Shown here: positions 54,201-64,000 of the stretch, one piece after another
Numbering within the stretch: position 1 is the first letter of the stretch
Layout of the letters: each line of letters starts with the position of its first letter
Assembly: GCA_032164245.1 (NCBI GenBank)
Contig: JAVMKO010000001.1
Location: 12,437,603-12,501,602 of the forward strand
DNA from: Sternotherus odoratus
Taxonomy: Eukaryota > Chordata > Testudines > Kinosternidae
DNA length: 64,000 nt
Direction: 5' to 3'
Notes under the pieces: generated by a model
What the model was told of the DNA's origin: nothing
Databases searched by the model: none
Seen by the model: only the letters and a program-made list of their open reading frames with translations
Translations under genes and position numbers: made by a program

Positions 54201-54242
54201 TAGAGGTAACAAAGTCCAGACTAACACGGCTACCTCTCTGAT
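54201..54242. mobile_element. 42 bp Penelope-like tail insertion with 14 bp target duplication
   Basis: The insertion TAGAGGTAACAAAG-...-CTACCTCTCTGAT is flanked by perfect copies of TCTTAGTGTAAAAT (54,187-54,200 and 54,243-54,256). The 3' part CCAGACTAACACGGCTACCT is shared with the element at 31,212-31,451, and, as there, the 5' end is a short inverted piece beginning AGAGGTAACAAAG. Confidence 0.8.
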
Positions 54243-54256
54243 TCTTAGTGTAAAAT

Positions 54257-55073
54257 GTGACCCAGCACTCAAGCTCCTAAATATGAAAAGCCTTTTTTCA
54301 TTTTCAACCTGGGCTTTGCAACAAAGAGGTACCTGGCAAAAGGAAGTTTTAAACAGTTTGGGAGGTTTAAAATGGTTTGTTCAAAATCTGTATTCTATTT
54401 ACAATTTCAGAGCTCCACAGCTATTCTGCTTCTGGTAAAATATGATACAGAGACTCACTGAATTTGGTTCTCATATCACAGACTTCTGAAACATGTTTTG
54501 TATTCCATGGCCTTTATTGGATTCATAGGGTTGTTTTGAATTTAAAATTTCAATTTTACAAACTACAGTTAGTTATTATTTATCAAATACAGAAATGTGG
54601 CTTACTGCTTTATTACTTACAGCTTACATTATGTTTCAGTTTTGAAATGGAAATGACCCCTATTAATGACAGAGGAAGAATTGTGGAGGCATTAAATGGA
54701 AAAAAGGTGATTTAAGGAATAAGAATATCATCTGCTTTATTAGGTTTGGCCCTGGTTATGATCAGAGTATGCCAAGGAAAATGGTATCTGACATAACATA
54801 TTGAATTCACTAGGATACGGGCTATATCTGATTTGCTGATTGTTCATTAGGCCTCATTTTGTCTATTCAATATTACTTGATATAAATATGATTTGATTTT
54901 TAAAAGATACATAATTAGAATAAAATGTTTATCCTGTCAATATATTCAAACACTCTCCTTTAGAATGCTGAAATACAGGAGAAATTATGAAATTTCCATC
55001 AACTTCAACAATGTCAGTATGAACCAATCACTGCTATTAGCCAGACTACGGCAGTCATTTAGATACATCTACA
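54257..55073. other. Gene-free AT-rich DNA (intron)
   Basis: No feature supported. Confidence 0.4.
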
Positions 55074-55075
55074 TA

Positions 55076-55705
55076 CAGTAAAACCTCGACATAACGGACT
55101 AATTCGGGCGAGGGGGTGTCCGTTAAAGCGGAAAGTCCGTTATTTAATAATAATAAAAAAAAGAGCTGTCGGAGCAGTAGCCCGCCTGAATTAGTCCGTT
55201 ATATCGAGGTTTTACTGTATCACGGCAGCCGGCAGCCAGCCCGCCCGCTGCCGGGACCCGGGCGGAAGCCGGGACCCGGCAGCCAGCCCGCCCGCTGCCG
55301 GGACCCGGGCGGAAGCCGGGACCCGGCAGCCAGCCCGCCCGCTGCCGGGACCCGGGCGGAAGCCGGGACCCGGCAGCCAGCCCGCCCGCTGCCGGGACCC
55401 GGGCGGAAGCCGGGACCCGGCAGCCAGCCCGCCCGCTGCCGGGACCCGGGCGGAAGCCGGGACCCGGCAGCCAGCCCGCCTGGGTCCCGGCTGCTGGGAC
55501 TCTGGCAAGAGCCGGCAGCCCGCCCGCAGCCGGGAGCTGGCAGCGAGCCCGCCCGCCGGCGGGGGGGCGGGAGCCGGGCAGCTCGCCCGCCGGCGGGAGC
55601 CGGGCAGCAGCCAGGAATCAGCAGCCAGCCCGCGAAAAACGGATTTCGGATGCATCGGAAATTTTGTCCGTTGCATCCGAAGTCCGTTAAATCGGAGTTT
55701 TACTG
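55076..55705. mobile_element. pogo/Tigger-like MITE with minisatellite expansion
   Basis: A compact 142 bp MITE (55,076-55,217) has ends CAGTAAAACCTCGACATAAC and, complementary, GTTATATCGAGGTTTTACTG, with TA on both sides. A third, more diverged terminus (GTTAAATCGGAGTTTTACTG) lies at 55,686-55,705, also followed by TA. So the 630 bp unit is either one element with an internal duplicated end or two nested copies. The intervening 55,221-55,640 is GC-rich repeat DNA. The opposing frames at 55,116-55,712 are shadows of the repeat. Confidence 0.75.
55225..55495. repeat. 47 bp GC-rich minisatellite
   Basis: About five and a half near-perfect 47 bp units start with CGGCAGCCAGCCCGCCCGCT (for example at 55,324 and 55,371) and contain GGGACCCGGGCGGAAGCC. 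Looser variants continue to about 55,640. Because 47 is not divisible by three, each open frame passes through all three readings of the unit. Confidence 0.92.
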
Positions 55706-56750
55706 TATATAAAAGTCAAATTGTGTGTGCGTGCGTGTTTGTATGCTGCCTTACTCCTTCCACACCGTTTGAGCTAGACACTTGAAATTTGGTACAGTTA
55801 TAGGTCTTAGGGTCCTAATCAGGGTAAGAGTCAAAAAAATTTCAAATCTCACCTCTGATGCCCCCCAGGGGTGAAATTATTTAAAGGCCAATCACATCAG
55901 CTGGGCAGCTGCTGTTCTCTGTGACATAGTTATGATGTCATAATACCCCCCTCCAACGGACCCTGCACTCGCTCAGCTCTCTGCTCCCTCCACCCGCCAA
56001 CGGACCCAGCACTCGCTCAGCTCTCTGCCCCCTCCCCCCTCCAACAGACCCCGCACTCACTCAGCTCTCTGCCCCCTCCCCCCTCCAACATACCCCGCAC
56101 TCACTCAGCTCTCTGCCCCCTCCCCACCTCCGATGGACCTGAGTTGGGTTTGGTTGGAGGGTAAGTGAGGTGGGGGTGTCGGGTTTGGTCGGGGGGTAAG
56201 TGAGCCGGGGGTGTTGGGTTTGGTCGGGGGGTGGGTGGGAAGGTGTCGGGGTGGGTGAGGGGTGAGGTGTGGGTGTTGGGGTTGGTCAGGGGGTGTTGGG
56301 TTTGGTGGGGGGGTAAAGTGGGAGTGTTGGGTTTGGTTGGGGGGGTGTGAGGAGGGAGGTTGGGGTTGGTCGAGGGGTAAGTGAGGTGTGGGTGTCGGGT
56401 TTGTTTGTGGTGATAGGTAGGGGTGTCGGGTTTGGTTGGGGGGGGGAAAGTGAGGTGGGTGTGTCAGGTTTGGTCTACGGGGGGTGAGGTGTGGGTGTTG
56501 GTCAGGAGGTGTTGGGGTTGGTAGGGGGGTGACGTGGGGGTGTTGGGTTTGGGTGGGGGGGTGAAAATGTGAGTCGGGGTTGGTCGAGGGGTAAGTGAGG
56601 TGGGGGTGTCGGGTTTGGTTGGAGGGGTGAGGTGGGGGTGTCAGGTTTGCTCTCTGCCCCCTCCCCCCTCCAACGGACCCCGCATTCGCTCAGCTCTCTG
56701 CTCCCTCCCCACCTCCGACGGACCCGAGCAACGCCGGGTATTTTCGCTAG
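55706..56750 (+). mobile_element. Nonautonomous Helitron
   Basis: The right end has the Helitron signature: a GC hairpin (ACCCG-AGCAACGC-CGGGT at 56,722-56,739), a short spacer and CTAG at 56,747-56,750, followed by T. The left end begins TATATAAAAGTCAAATTGTG; the exact 5' base is uncertain. No Rep/helicase gene is present. Inside are repeats of a ~50 bp CTCGCTCAGCTCTCTGC unit (55,950-56,135 and 56,647-56,720) and a G/T-rich stretch between them. Helitrons move by rolling-circle replication and leave no target duplication; that is family knowledge. Confidence 0.8.
56140..56645. repeat. G/T-rich degenerate tandem repeat inside the Helitron
   Basis: Variants of GGGTTTGGTCGGGGGGTAAG and TGAGGTGGGGGTGTCGGG repeat about a dozen times with length variation. 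The plus strand is nearly devoid of C. G-run density suggests G-quadruplex potential; this is an inference. Confidence 0.85.
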
Positions 56751-57203
56751 TATACTATAATATTTAATAACACATCTTCACTCAAGTTGTACACAATCCA
56801 TTTCCCTTGCACCTGACTGGTTTGTTCTTTCTGAATTGTAGGTGACAGCACAGATATCATGAAACTCTAATGAAGTACATTGTTAGGCTACGGAGTGTCA
56901 GATAAACTGCTTTTTTTGGTATGATTTCCCTAAATGTAACAATTTTACATCTCAAGGTGTATAAAAATAACTCAAAACTCAGTTCAATACAATTACCCTC
57001 CTCACTAATGTTAACCTAACCTGTATGTACTGGTTTTATATTCCACTGGAGTTCCTAGGGGTTCTGACCACCAGCATTGTGCATGCTGAGGCATACAACA
57101 GAGTGTAGTTGGATGCAGCAGGGACACGTGTCTTGGGACTGAATGTTAATAGATTAATTTCTCTAGGAATAAAACCTCATTATTTTCAAAGATAATTTCA
57201 TAC
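56751..57203. other. Gene-free AT-rich DNA (intron)
   Basis: No feature supported. It lies immediately downstream (on the minus strand) of the host exon. Confidence 0.45.
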
Positions 57204-57345
57204 CCTGATAGTCCTCTTGTTCTTGCCGTTCATTAATATCCAGAGTGAGCTTTTTCATTCTCATTCTCTCCTCTTGCTCAGCTTGTTGTTGATTCCAGTG
57301 GTTGGCAGCAAGTTGGGAAGACATTGGCACATTTAGGATCTTAAA
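57204..57345 (-). CDS. Coding exon of an unidentified host gene
   Basis: On the minus strand an acceptor with a pyrimidine/A-rich tract (TATTTTTTCTTTCAG) precedes a 142-base exon that ends CAGG followed by the donor GTATGA. It reads FKILNVPMSSQLAANHWNQQ, QAEQEERMRMKKLTLDINER, QEQEDYQ, open throughout, with a Gln/Glu/Lys-rich stretch that looks helical (coiled-coil-like). It starts in phase 0 and ends in phase 1, exactly matching the phase-1 start of the exon at 52,204-52,324. I do not recognise the protein. The codon composition and lack of stops, together with splice signals and phase, make it a real exon in my judgement. Confidence 0.78.
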
Positions 57346-57654
57346 CTGAAAGAAAAAATAATCTCATCAAGTACATATCATACTTGACTTTACAAAGAAC
57401 AAAAAGAAGAGACTAATTATATAATAAGAAATGTCTTAGGTTGAATTTTATTATTTCTGAACAATCCTGAAAATAGACATTATTGAACAGCTTTCCAGGG
57501 GGAATAGTACGTTCTGTACTTTCATAAATGTTCACACACACAAATGAAACACTGGAATCTACATGACTGCTAAATTTTAAAGCTGATTAGATACAAGTAG
57601 AATTCTCCATTGGTGGAAACAGATATATTTAGTGTAATTAATTAAGTAAACTCA

Positions 57655-58190
57655 GTAAGTTTGTACTTGTAAATAAAACTTTTGATACGGTCTCCCACAG
57701 TATTCTTGCCAGCAAGTTAAAGTGAATGGACTATAAGGGGGATAGAAAGCTGGCTAGATTGTCGGGCTCAACTGGCAACAATCAATGGCTTGATGTCTAG
57801 TTAACAGCTGGTATCGAGCGGAGTGCCCCAGAGGTTGCTCCTGGGGCCAGTTTTGTTCTACATCTTTATTAATGATCTGGATGATGGGATTAATTGCACC
57901 CTCAGCAAGTTCGCAGATGACACTAAACTGGGGGAAGAGGTAAATATGCTGGTAGGGATAGGGTCCAGAGGGACCTAGACAAATTGGAGGATTGAATCAA
58001 AAGAAATGAGGTTCAAAAAGGACAATTGCAGAGTCCAGCACTTAGGAAGGAAGAATACCATGCATCGCTATGGGTTGAGGACAACTGACTAAGCATCAGT
58101 TTTGCAGAAAAGGGCCTGGTGATTACAGTGGACAACAAGATGGATTATGAGTCAGCAGTGAGCACCTTGCAGTGACATCAAGACTTTCTA
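57655..58190 (+). pseudogene. CR1-like LINE RT fragment, plus strand
   Basis: The sequence encodes broken pieces of a CR1 RT: TTTGATACGGTCTCCCACAG (FD-V-H), GGAGTGCCCCAGAGGTTGCT (GVPQG-like), CATCTTTATTAATGATCTGG (LFINDL), and TTCGCAGATGACACTAAACT (FADDTK). It has several frameshifts and is older than the CR1 at 47,892-51,440. It is antisense to the host gene. Confidence 0.88.
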
Positions 58191-61084
58191 CCCTTCAAAG
58201 GAATTAAACCACAGGTGGTTTTTCCACCAGTAACAGTCCTTGGTTGTTACACAGGAGAATTGCAGTTTGTATATCCCACCAAGATTACACAGGAAATCCT
58301 TCCAGAAGAGGGACTTACTAAGTCAATGCACAATTATCCTCATGGTCTGCACTTTTCATTTTTCTCAACACAACTGGCCCTGTACTGCCCCCTTGTTGGA
58401 GAGAAGATTACATCAACATATGAAGCTCTTATCTCTTCCTCAATGAACTTTCTTCCACTTGGAACCTTGCATGCTGACTTATGCCTGCAGAACCTGGTGT
58501 AAACCAGAGGTGAACCTTGTCCCTTGTATCCAAGTTCCTTTCCCCTAAGGTATAATGGCTGTGATTTCCAAAGGAGCCTAAGGGAATCAGATAATATAAC
58601 TCCCCAAGATTATTTCAAAATTCCAGCCATTATGCCCAGACAGAGAAAATATTATGGAAACTTAAAAAAACCTAAACAGAAATAATTTTTAAACTTTTTC
58701 ATTCAAAGTGGAAACATTAGCCTTCAGAAAAGCCTGTTGATCCTAAAGTCTGAGAGAACACCTGGGAAAATGTTACCTGTCCTTCTAAAAGCATCCCTCT
58801 ACCCTTCTAAAACCATCCCCATGTCTACCCCAACAAAAATGAATAATTGACCGTTAGAAAAATGTGTTAAGATAATCAATTGCAATTGAATAGGAATTAT
58901 TTTAAAGCCTTTTGCTTGCTTTTGCCAATCTGAAGTCTGTTTTCATGGGAATGGAAATGAAGGCAGCCAAGTCGCATGATTTCTTGTCGCTTGTATTGAC
59001 AAAACTCAATGCAGAAAGGTACAGCATCATTACTTTGTACAGTGGAGATGCACTGCAAAAGCAAAATTCTTATAGTAAATCCACTATATTTAATGTAATA
59101 AAACAGAATTACTGTGAAATCTCATGGTACCTATCACACAACTCCTCTGTTCTGGCCGCAGATCAGTATTGTGTGTGGGAAATCATTCTGTTGCCAATGA
59201 GTACTCAAGGAGCTACAACATTTGAAAAACAGTTAATTTATGGAGGAAAACTCAACCAAATGTTGGTTGCATCAGTTAAGAGTGGCTATTACAGAGATCT
59301 GGGAAAGAACTGAAACATCTTTGTGCGACACTGTCAACTATAAGCTCATTTAGATGGGGGAGTTAAAAAAAAAGGAAAAAGAGTGTTTTGAATAAAACAA
59401 GAAAACAGTGTAGGGATTACCAAGAATTCTGGATGACAAGTGCGAATTTTAAGAGCCTCTTAAATTAACAGATAAGAGAAAATTAACCGAGGAAACCAGA
59501 AAAAAGATGAAATCTATACAGATACCCATAGGAAAGATAAATATAGATTTGAGCCTTGTCAGCTTCAAACGAACTAAACAGATTCACAGATGTTAGTAAT
59601 GAGTACTACTCAAATAGTTAACCAGTCAACCTACTGGCAGTGTTTAAGGCTACAAATCACTTACTAATGCAAGGGCCTCATGGTGGCAGAGTTTTAATAC
59701 ATCAGAAATCTGGGTTTTACTTCTGGTCACATTCTGAGTTAAATCAGGCTAGCAGAGTTCTGTGAGGCAAGATGCTCAAAATAAATGGGAAGGGAATATG
59801 AAATTTAGATGGTGAAATGAAGCAAGAAGGGTTCTGGAAGGCTGTAAAGTGGTGATGAACAACTGATGAAACAAGAGTTAAACTCAGAGGTAGGCAGGGA
59901 CATTGACTAATGTCCTGAGAGCCCTGATCCATCAAAAACTTCAAGGCCCTTCAGACAGACATCTCCTTCTAGGTTCCATATCTCCACCAAAAGACTAACA
60001 TGCACCCTCCTGGCCCAGCCATGCTGCATACTGCTACTCTCCCGGTACACTAACGGCTGATGCTTCACTAATGGCAAAGTTTTCCCAGACATTGGGATCT
60101 GGGCCCAGCATTTGGAGATGGTCTGCATCCTAAGAATCCAGTATTAATCCTACTACTGGAAGGAGGAACAAAATATACTATCATCATCAAAGAGTGCTTT
60201 GTTATATTGAAAAAATAAAATTCCAGTTACCAAGTCTAGTCTCTTCTGTAGCTCAAATAAGATAAACAGAATTCAAACCAGATCTACAGCAAAGCAGAGA
60301 TTGAGTCACATGATGATGAGATAGTGGGACATTACTACTAGTTTACTTCAAATAATCTTAAATAAAACTAAAAGAAGAACCATGCAATTTTTTTTAGCAA
60401 ACTGTCATCCTCATTAATTACATGCAATTGCACAACCCCAGATGGTTTCCCTTAGTGGAAACACGATGGGTAAACAGTTTCTATGCTAGAGTTGGACTCT
60501 ATATTTACTCTGTAATGGCTAATGCTGATTGTTACATTTGGTAGGTGGAACCCTAATTTACTGGATAGCTATATTTGTCTGTGGCAGGGCTGACCAACAG
60601 CATTAATCTACTAAAAAAGCTTATTTTAAAATAACATGCATATAATATATATTACTTGTGTCACAAGGCATAAAATATATACAGCAATATTTTGATAGCA
60701 GTTTTGATATCTATTAAAGACTTCCCTCACTTCAAAAATCAGTGTATATTTTACTTACACGGGTTTATTCACTTAGTACTGTATGAAGGAACACAATTAT
60801 TTTCTTTTCAACTCCACCTCTTCTCTTATTTTTCTTTTAAAACTGACTACTAGGATATGTTTTTTTCTGAACACAAATTTGTAGACAAAGAAGTCTTTCA
60901 TTGACTCAATTACCAAAGTATTCTACAAGGCAGCACATTTTACATTTCTAGAACCGTCAAAAAGTTTTGCCAGGAAGAGCCTACTCCCAAAAGCAAATAT
61001 TGAGGGTGGTGGCAAGGAAGATTCAGAACAAGATCAGCTTTCTTTTTCAAACCACAAAATGCCAGCACCATATTCCTCTCACAC
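58191..61084. other. Gene-free DNA with a candidate micro-exon
   Basis: The plus-strand frame at 58,912-59,313 (133 codons) and smaller ones lack domains and splice context and are treated as chance. A possible 21-base minus-strand exon is listed separately at 60,231-60,251. Confidence 0.4.
60231..60251 (-). other. Candidate 21-base micro-exon of the host gene
   Basis: On the minus strand TTCTGTTTATCTTATTTGAG is followed by CTACAGAAGAGACTAGACTT, G and a donor GTAACT (60,230-60,225). It would encode LQKRLDL and ends in phase 0, which fits the phase-0 start of the exon at 57,204-57,345. A 15-base version using the next AG is also possible. The evidence is weak because such short matches arise easily by chance. 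Confidence 0.22.
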
Positions 61085-61185
61085 AGATTCACAGAATATC
61101 AGGGTTGGAAGGGACCTCAGGAGGTCATCTAGTTCAACCCCCTACTCAAAGCAGGACCAATCCCCAACTAAAGCATCCCAGCTAA
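61085..61185 (-). repeat. CR1 3' fragment
   Basis: ATTCACAGAATATCAGGGTT, GGAAGGGACCTCAGGAGGTC and AAAGCAGGACCAATCCCCAA are the terminal 100 bases of a bird/reptile CR1 on the minus strand, nearly identical to the start of the copy at 63,647-64,000. Confidence 0.88.
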
Positions 61186-61542
61186 ATCAGAGGAAATTAA
61201 GCAGTACCAATAAAATCATCCAACAGATTTTTGCCTCTCTCACCTCTCAGAAAAGATTTAACAGATGCTAAAAGTGATGCGCCTTACAACTAATATCTCC
61301 CTACTTCTACCAAAACTCCTTATACATTAGTCATATAGGACCTTAAGGAACACAGTGTATTTTATGATGTGTTTTCCTTGTATTGTCTCTTCACTTAATA
61401 AATCATAAGATTCAATAATTTGCAATGTGTCTCCAAGTCTATGCAACTTAAAATGTTTCTACAGTATTTGTCTGAACCACTTTTCTGTGCCCTAAATAAC
61501 TGGGACTCAATTGTTTCAATTAAAATATTTTTCTCTAAGGGC
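61186..61542. other. Unique spacer
   Basis: No feature was seen. Confidence 0.4.
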
Positions 61543-61787
61543 TCGTCTTCACTAATGCGATCCCGGATCGATCTTCTGGTGATCGATTTATCGTGTCTAG
61601 TTAAGACGCGATAAATCGATCGCCCGTGGCTCCCCCGTCGACTCCGGAACTCCAGCTTGACGGGAGGCGCAAGCTGGAGTCGACAGGGGAGCGCGCCGCC
61701 GACTGCCGCCGCCGTGGGGATAAGCAGTAAGTCGGTTGCGTATCTGCCATCGATCCCTCCCCCCCCAGTGAGGACAAGCCCTTAGAC
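61543..61787. mobile_element. Palindrome-rich MITE, family A copy 3
   Basis: Same order as the copy at 4,724-4,996: GATCGATCTTCTGGTGATCG, GCTCCCCCGTCGACTCCGGA, CAAGCTGGAGTCGAC and CGTATCTGCCATCGATCCCT, with ends GGGCTCGTCTTCACT and AGTGAGGACAAGCCC. It lacks the second hairpin seen in copy 1. Confidence 0.78.
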
Positions 61788-62117
61788 CGTATTTCCCAAA
61801 GTACAAAAACCTCAGTCTGTGGAATGCTAAACTGTATCATACTGTTCAGTCAGTAGGTGGTGCTGTGTGTAGAAAACCTTATTTAAGCTAAACTCTGCCA
61901 TATCTGACAGAGCATTAAAGGATCTTATGATAAACACATCTAGTGCATATAAATAAGCTGTGTAGCCAGTCTCTGATTCAGGAGTACAGGACATGGTGTC
62001 GGGAGTAAATTAAGAAAAGAAGCAGAAGGAGAACAACAACAAAGGTTGAAGGATCCCATGTCATTCTTCAAATACGCAGAGAATTTCAGCTTTGACAAAA
62101 TCTTCAGAATGGAAATA
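61788..62117. other. Unique spacer
   Basis: No feature supported. Confidence 0.4.
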
Positions 62118-62350
62118 TTTTACAACAGGGATCGGCAAACTTGGCATGCAGCCCCCCAGGATAAGCACCCTTGGCGGGCCCATACGGTTTGTTTACCTGC
62201 TGCGTCCGCAGGTTCGGCCGCTCGCGGCTCCCACTGGCGCGGTGCTGGCCGCTGCTTCCTACAGTCCCCATTGGACCAGAGCGGCGAACTGTGGCCAGTG
62301 GGAGCTGAGATTGGCAGGGCCTGCTAAGGGTGCCGATCCCTGTTTTACAA
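62118..62350. mobile_element. hAT-like MITE with perfect 8 bp target duplication
   Basis: The element itself is 62,126-62,342 (217 bp). Its ends CAGGGATCGGCAAAC and GTGCCGATCCCTG are inverted repeats. The flanks TTTTACAA (62,118-62,125 and 62,343-62,350) are identical 8 bp duplications. The interior is GC-rich and has overlapping frames on both strands that are shadows. Confidence 0.9.
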
Positions 62351-63184
62351 GATTTCAAATTCCAAACTCCACAAAGAAACTGGAGATATACCTGTATCTT
62401 CTCTAATGTATGCTATGGGGAAGCACGCAGAGCATCTTTTTAAATCCTTTGACTTTTTGGAAGACAGTCACAAAGATGACAATGAAAGGGTTCTGGCTAT
62501 GTTTGATAGATACTTTCTATCTGAGAGAAATATGGTTTACGAAAGAGCATGTTTTTAAATAATTAAAAAAACGGGGGTGGGAGGTGAATGTTTTAGAGGA
62601 GTTCTGCATACATTGGCTGAAAACTGCAATTTTGGGAATGCAGCATCAGAGACAGTGTGGTTATTGGGTCAACAGGTAAAAACCTTTCACAGCAGCTAAA
62701 GTGGGAGAGATTTAACCCTAGCCACAGCTATACAGATACAAAGCAGTCACAATTAGTCAAACTGAACAAATGGGCAGGAGCAACTTGAAAAACCTGAAGC
62801 TATCTCAGAAACTGACAGCCACTTGAGTGTTAAAAGGCATTATTATAAAATTCCCGAAGCGAGGAGAGCAATACTATCAGGAGGGACGAATTCCAGCCTA
62901 CATGAAAAAGGTGTGGAAACAGTCATATCCCAGGAGATGATGCACGTCCAGCCAGTGGCTCATGTTGTAATATTACATCCACGAAATATGGATTTTGCAG
63001 CTCTCCGCCATTCCAAAGGATTCAGGGAGTTGACTCATATTACATAAAACTAAGACCCATTGTTTCTGGGAACTATCACTTGTGATGACACAGAGCCTGT
63101 CTGGAGAATGAAACTGAATATTCATGGTATGACTGTCTTTAAAACTGACACAGGAACTAAAAGTCGCAGTCATCTCAGAAGGGA
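62351..63184. other. Gene-free DNA
   Basis: No supported exon or repeat. Short frames at 62,823-63,047 have no domain. Confidence 0.4.
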
Positions 63185-63377
63185 CTTCAGCTTTGACTAC
63201 ACTGGAACTTCGTTGGCAGAACTTTTGTTGTTCAGAGGTGTTAAAAAACCACACCCCCGAATGACAAGTTTTACCAACAAAAAGCGCTGGTGGTTTGTTG
63301 GCAGGAGCTACATTGCGCACCTGTGTAATGACACAGCTGTGTCGCTAAAAGGTGCATAGTGTAGACAAAACATTATA
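63185..63377. mobile_element. Short MITE with TAGTGTAGACAAAAC end
   Basis: The left end TTTGACTACACTGGAACTTC and right end GCATAGTGTAGACAAAAC are imperfect inverted repeats of the type common in this window. The interior has paired words around AAAACCACACCCCCG. The overlapping frames are shadows. Confidence 0.6.
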
Positions 63378-63646
63378 ATTGCCATCAATCCCTCCCAAAG
63401 CTAACGTCACCTAACAGAGCTCTGACTAGCCCTGGAGATATTCTAAACTAAAGGGGCCTGTTTACCACAGAAAATGGACAAAACAAAAGTTATGCATTCT
63501 GAGTACGTGAGATCAAAGATGAACAACCTTCTCAGCTGCAGTGTGGCAGTCAGGATAGGCCTACTGAAAATGATGGAAGATCGTGATGGAGCATTTGATA
63601 TTGGACTTTTGAAAGGAGATCTGATACAAATCAACTTAAGAAAATC
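63378..63646. other. Unique spacer
   Basis: A 58-codon plus-strand frame at 63,474-63,650 is present but has no domain and ends inside the CR1 terminus. No other feature was seen. Confidence 0.35.
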
Positions 63647-64000
63647 ATAGAATATTAGGGTTGGAAGGGACCTCTGGAGGTCATCTAGACCAACCCCCTG
63701 CTTAAAGCAGGACCAATCCCCAACTAAATCATCCCAGCCAGGGCTTTATCAAGCCTGACCTTAAAAACCTCTAAGGAAGGTGATTCTACCACCTCCCTAG
63801 GTAACCCATTCCAATGCTTCACCACCCTCCTAGTGAAAAAGTTTTTCCTAATATCCAATCTAAACCTTCCCAACTGCAACTTGAGACCATTACTCCTTGT
63901 TCAGTCATCTACTACCACTAAGAACAGTCTAGATCCATCCTCTTTAGAACCCCCTTTCAGGTAGTTGAAAGCGGCTATCAAATCTCCCCTCAGTCTTCTC
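63647..64000 (-). repeat. CR1 LINE 3' end, running off the window
   Basis: It begins with TCATAGAATATTAGGGTTGG, the ATTCTATGA-type CR1 terminus, followed by GGGACCTCTGGAGGTCATCT, CTGCTTAAAGCAGGACCAAT, GACCTTAAAAACCTCTAAGG and AACCCATTCCAATGCTTCAC. The order is a CR1 3' region on the minus strand and continues beyond the window. Confidence 0.93.

Noticed and set aside
55225..55495. CRISPR-like array
   Set aside because: The units are contiguous with no unique spacers, and the DNA is vertebrate-like; it is a minisatellite.
55116..55712. 198-codon plus-strand and 154-codon minus-strand frames
   Set aside because: They are read-throughs of the 47 bp minisatellite.
58912..59313. 133-codon plus-strand frame
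   Set aside because: No domain, no promoter or splice signals, and composition like the surrounding AT-rich DNA.
63474..63650. 58-codon plus-strand frame starting MDKTKVMHSEYVRSKMNNLL
   Set aside because: It looks protein-like but ends within the CR1 terminus, has no recognisable domain and could be chance. An RNA-seq or protein match would change this.

Overview
The window looks like nuclear DNA of a reptile, most likely a turtle. It holds long gene-poor stretches filled with CR1 LINEs in all states of decay, a tRNA-derived SINE with a CR1-like tail of the type known from turtles, ancient MIR elements, many short hAT-like and pogo-like MITEs, a Helitron and DIRS-type tyrosine-recombinase retrotransposons. 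There is no bacterial gene organisation. Most open frames are chance frames or transposon frames. Species was judged from repeat families recognised by memory, without any search.

Layout. 1-11,917: unique, gene-free DNA with MIR remnants and several MITEs. 11,918-29,775: a tandem pair of almost identical 8.93 kb units, each made of a complete 5.9 kb DIRS element on the minus strand (gag, RT/RNase H, tyrosine recombinase, internal complementary region, inverted terminal repeats) followed by 3.03 kb of flanking DNA that contains a fold-back element split by a CR1 fragment. 29,776-35,100: CR1 remnants, hAT-like MITEs and an inverted Penelope-like retroposon tail. About 35,140-57,345: the 3' end of a host gene on the minus strand, with two coding exons that join in phase, a probable terminal exon and a poly(A) signal. 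Its introns hold a hAT-like element carrying a protein kinase C exon and large palindromes (38,725-40,291), a near-full-length CR1 with one nonsense codon in the largely intact ORF2 (47,892-51,440), a pogo-like MITE with a GC-rich minisatellite, and a Helitron ending at 56,750. 57,346-64,000: further intron or intergenic DNA with CR1 pieces and MITEs.

The two strongest observations are these. First, the edges of the 8.93 kb duplication coincide to the base with DIRS termini, and the pattern of single and double flanks fits unequal recombination (or an assembly merge) between DIRS copies at two nearby sites, one of which is also present in its empty form. Second, the hAT-like element has captured a PKC-gamma-like first coding exon together with its splice donor, and has triplicated the exon-donor segment. 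The first DIRS copy has all three frames open and an exact ICR, so it may be young or active; the second has lost one base in the RT catalytic motif.
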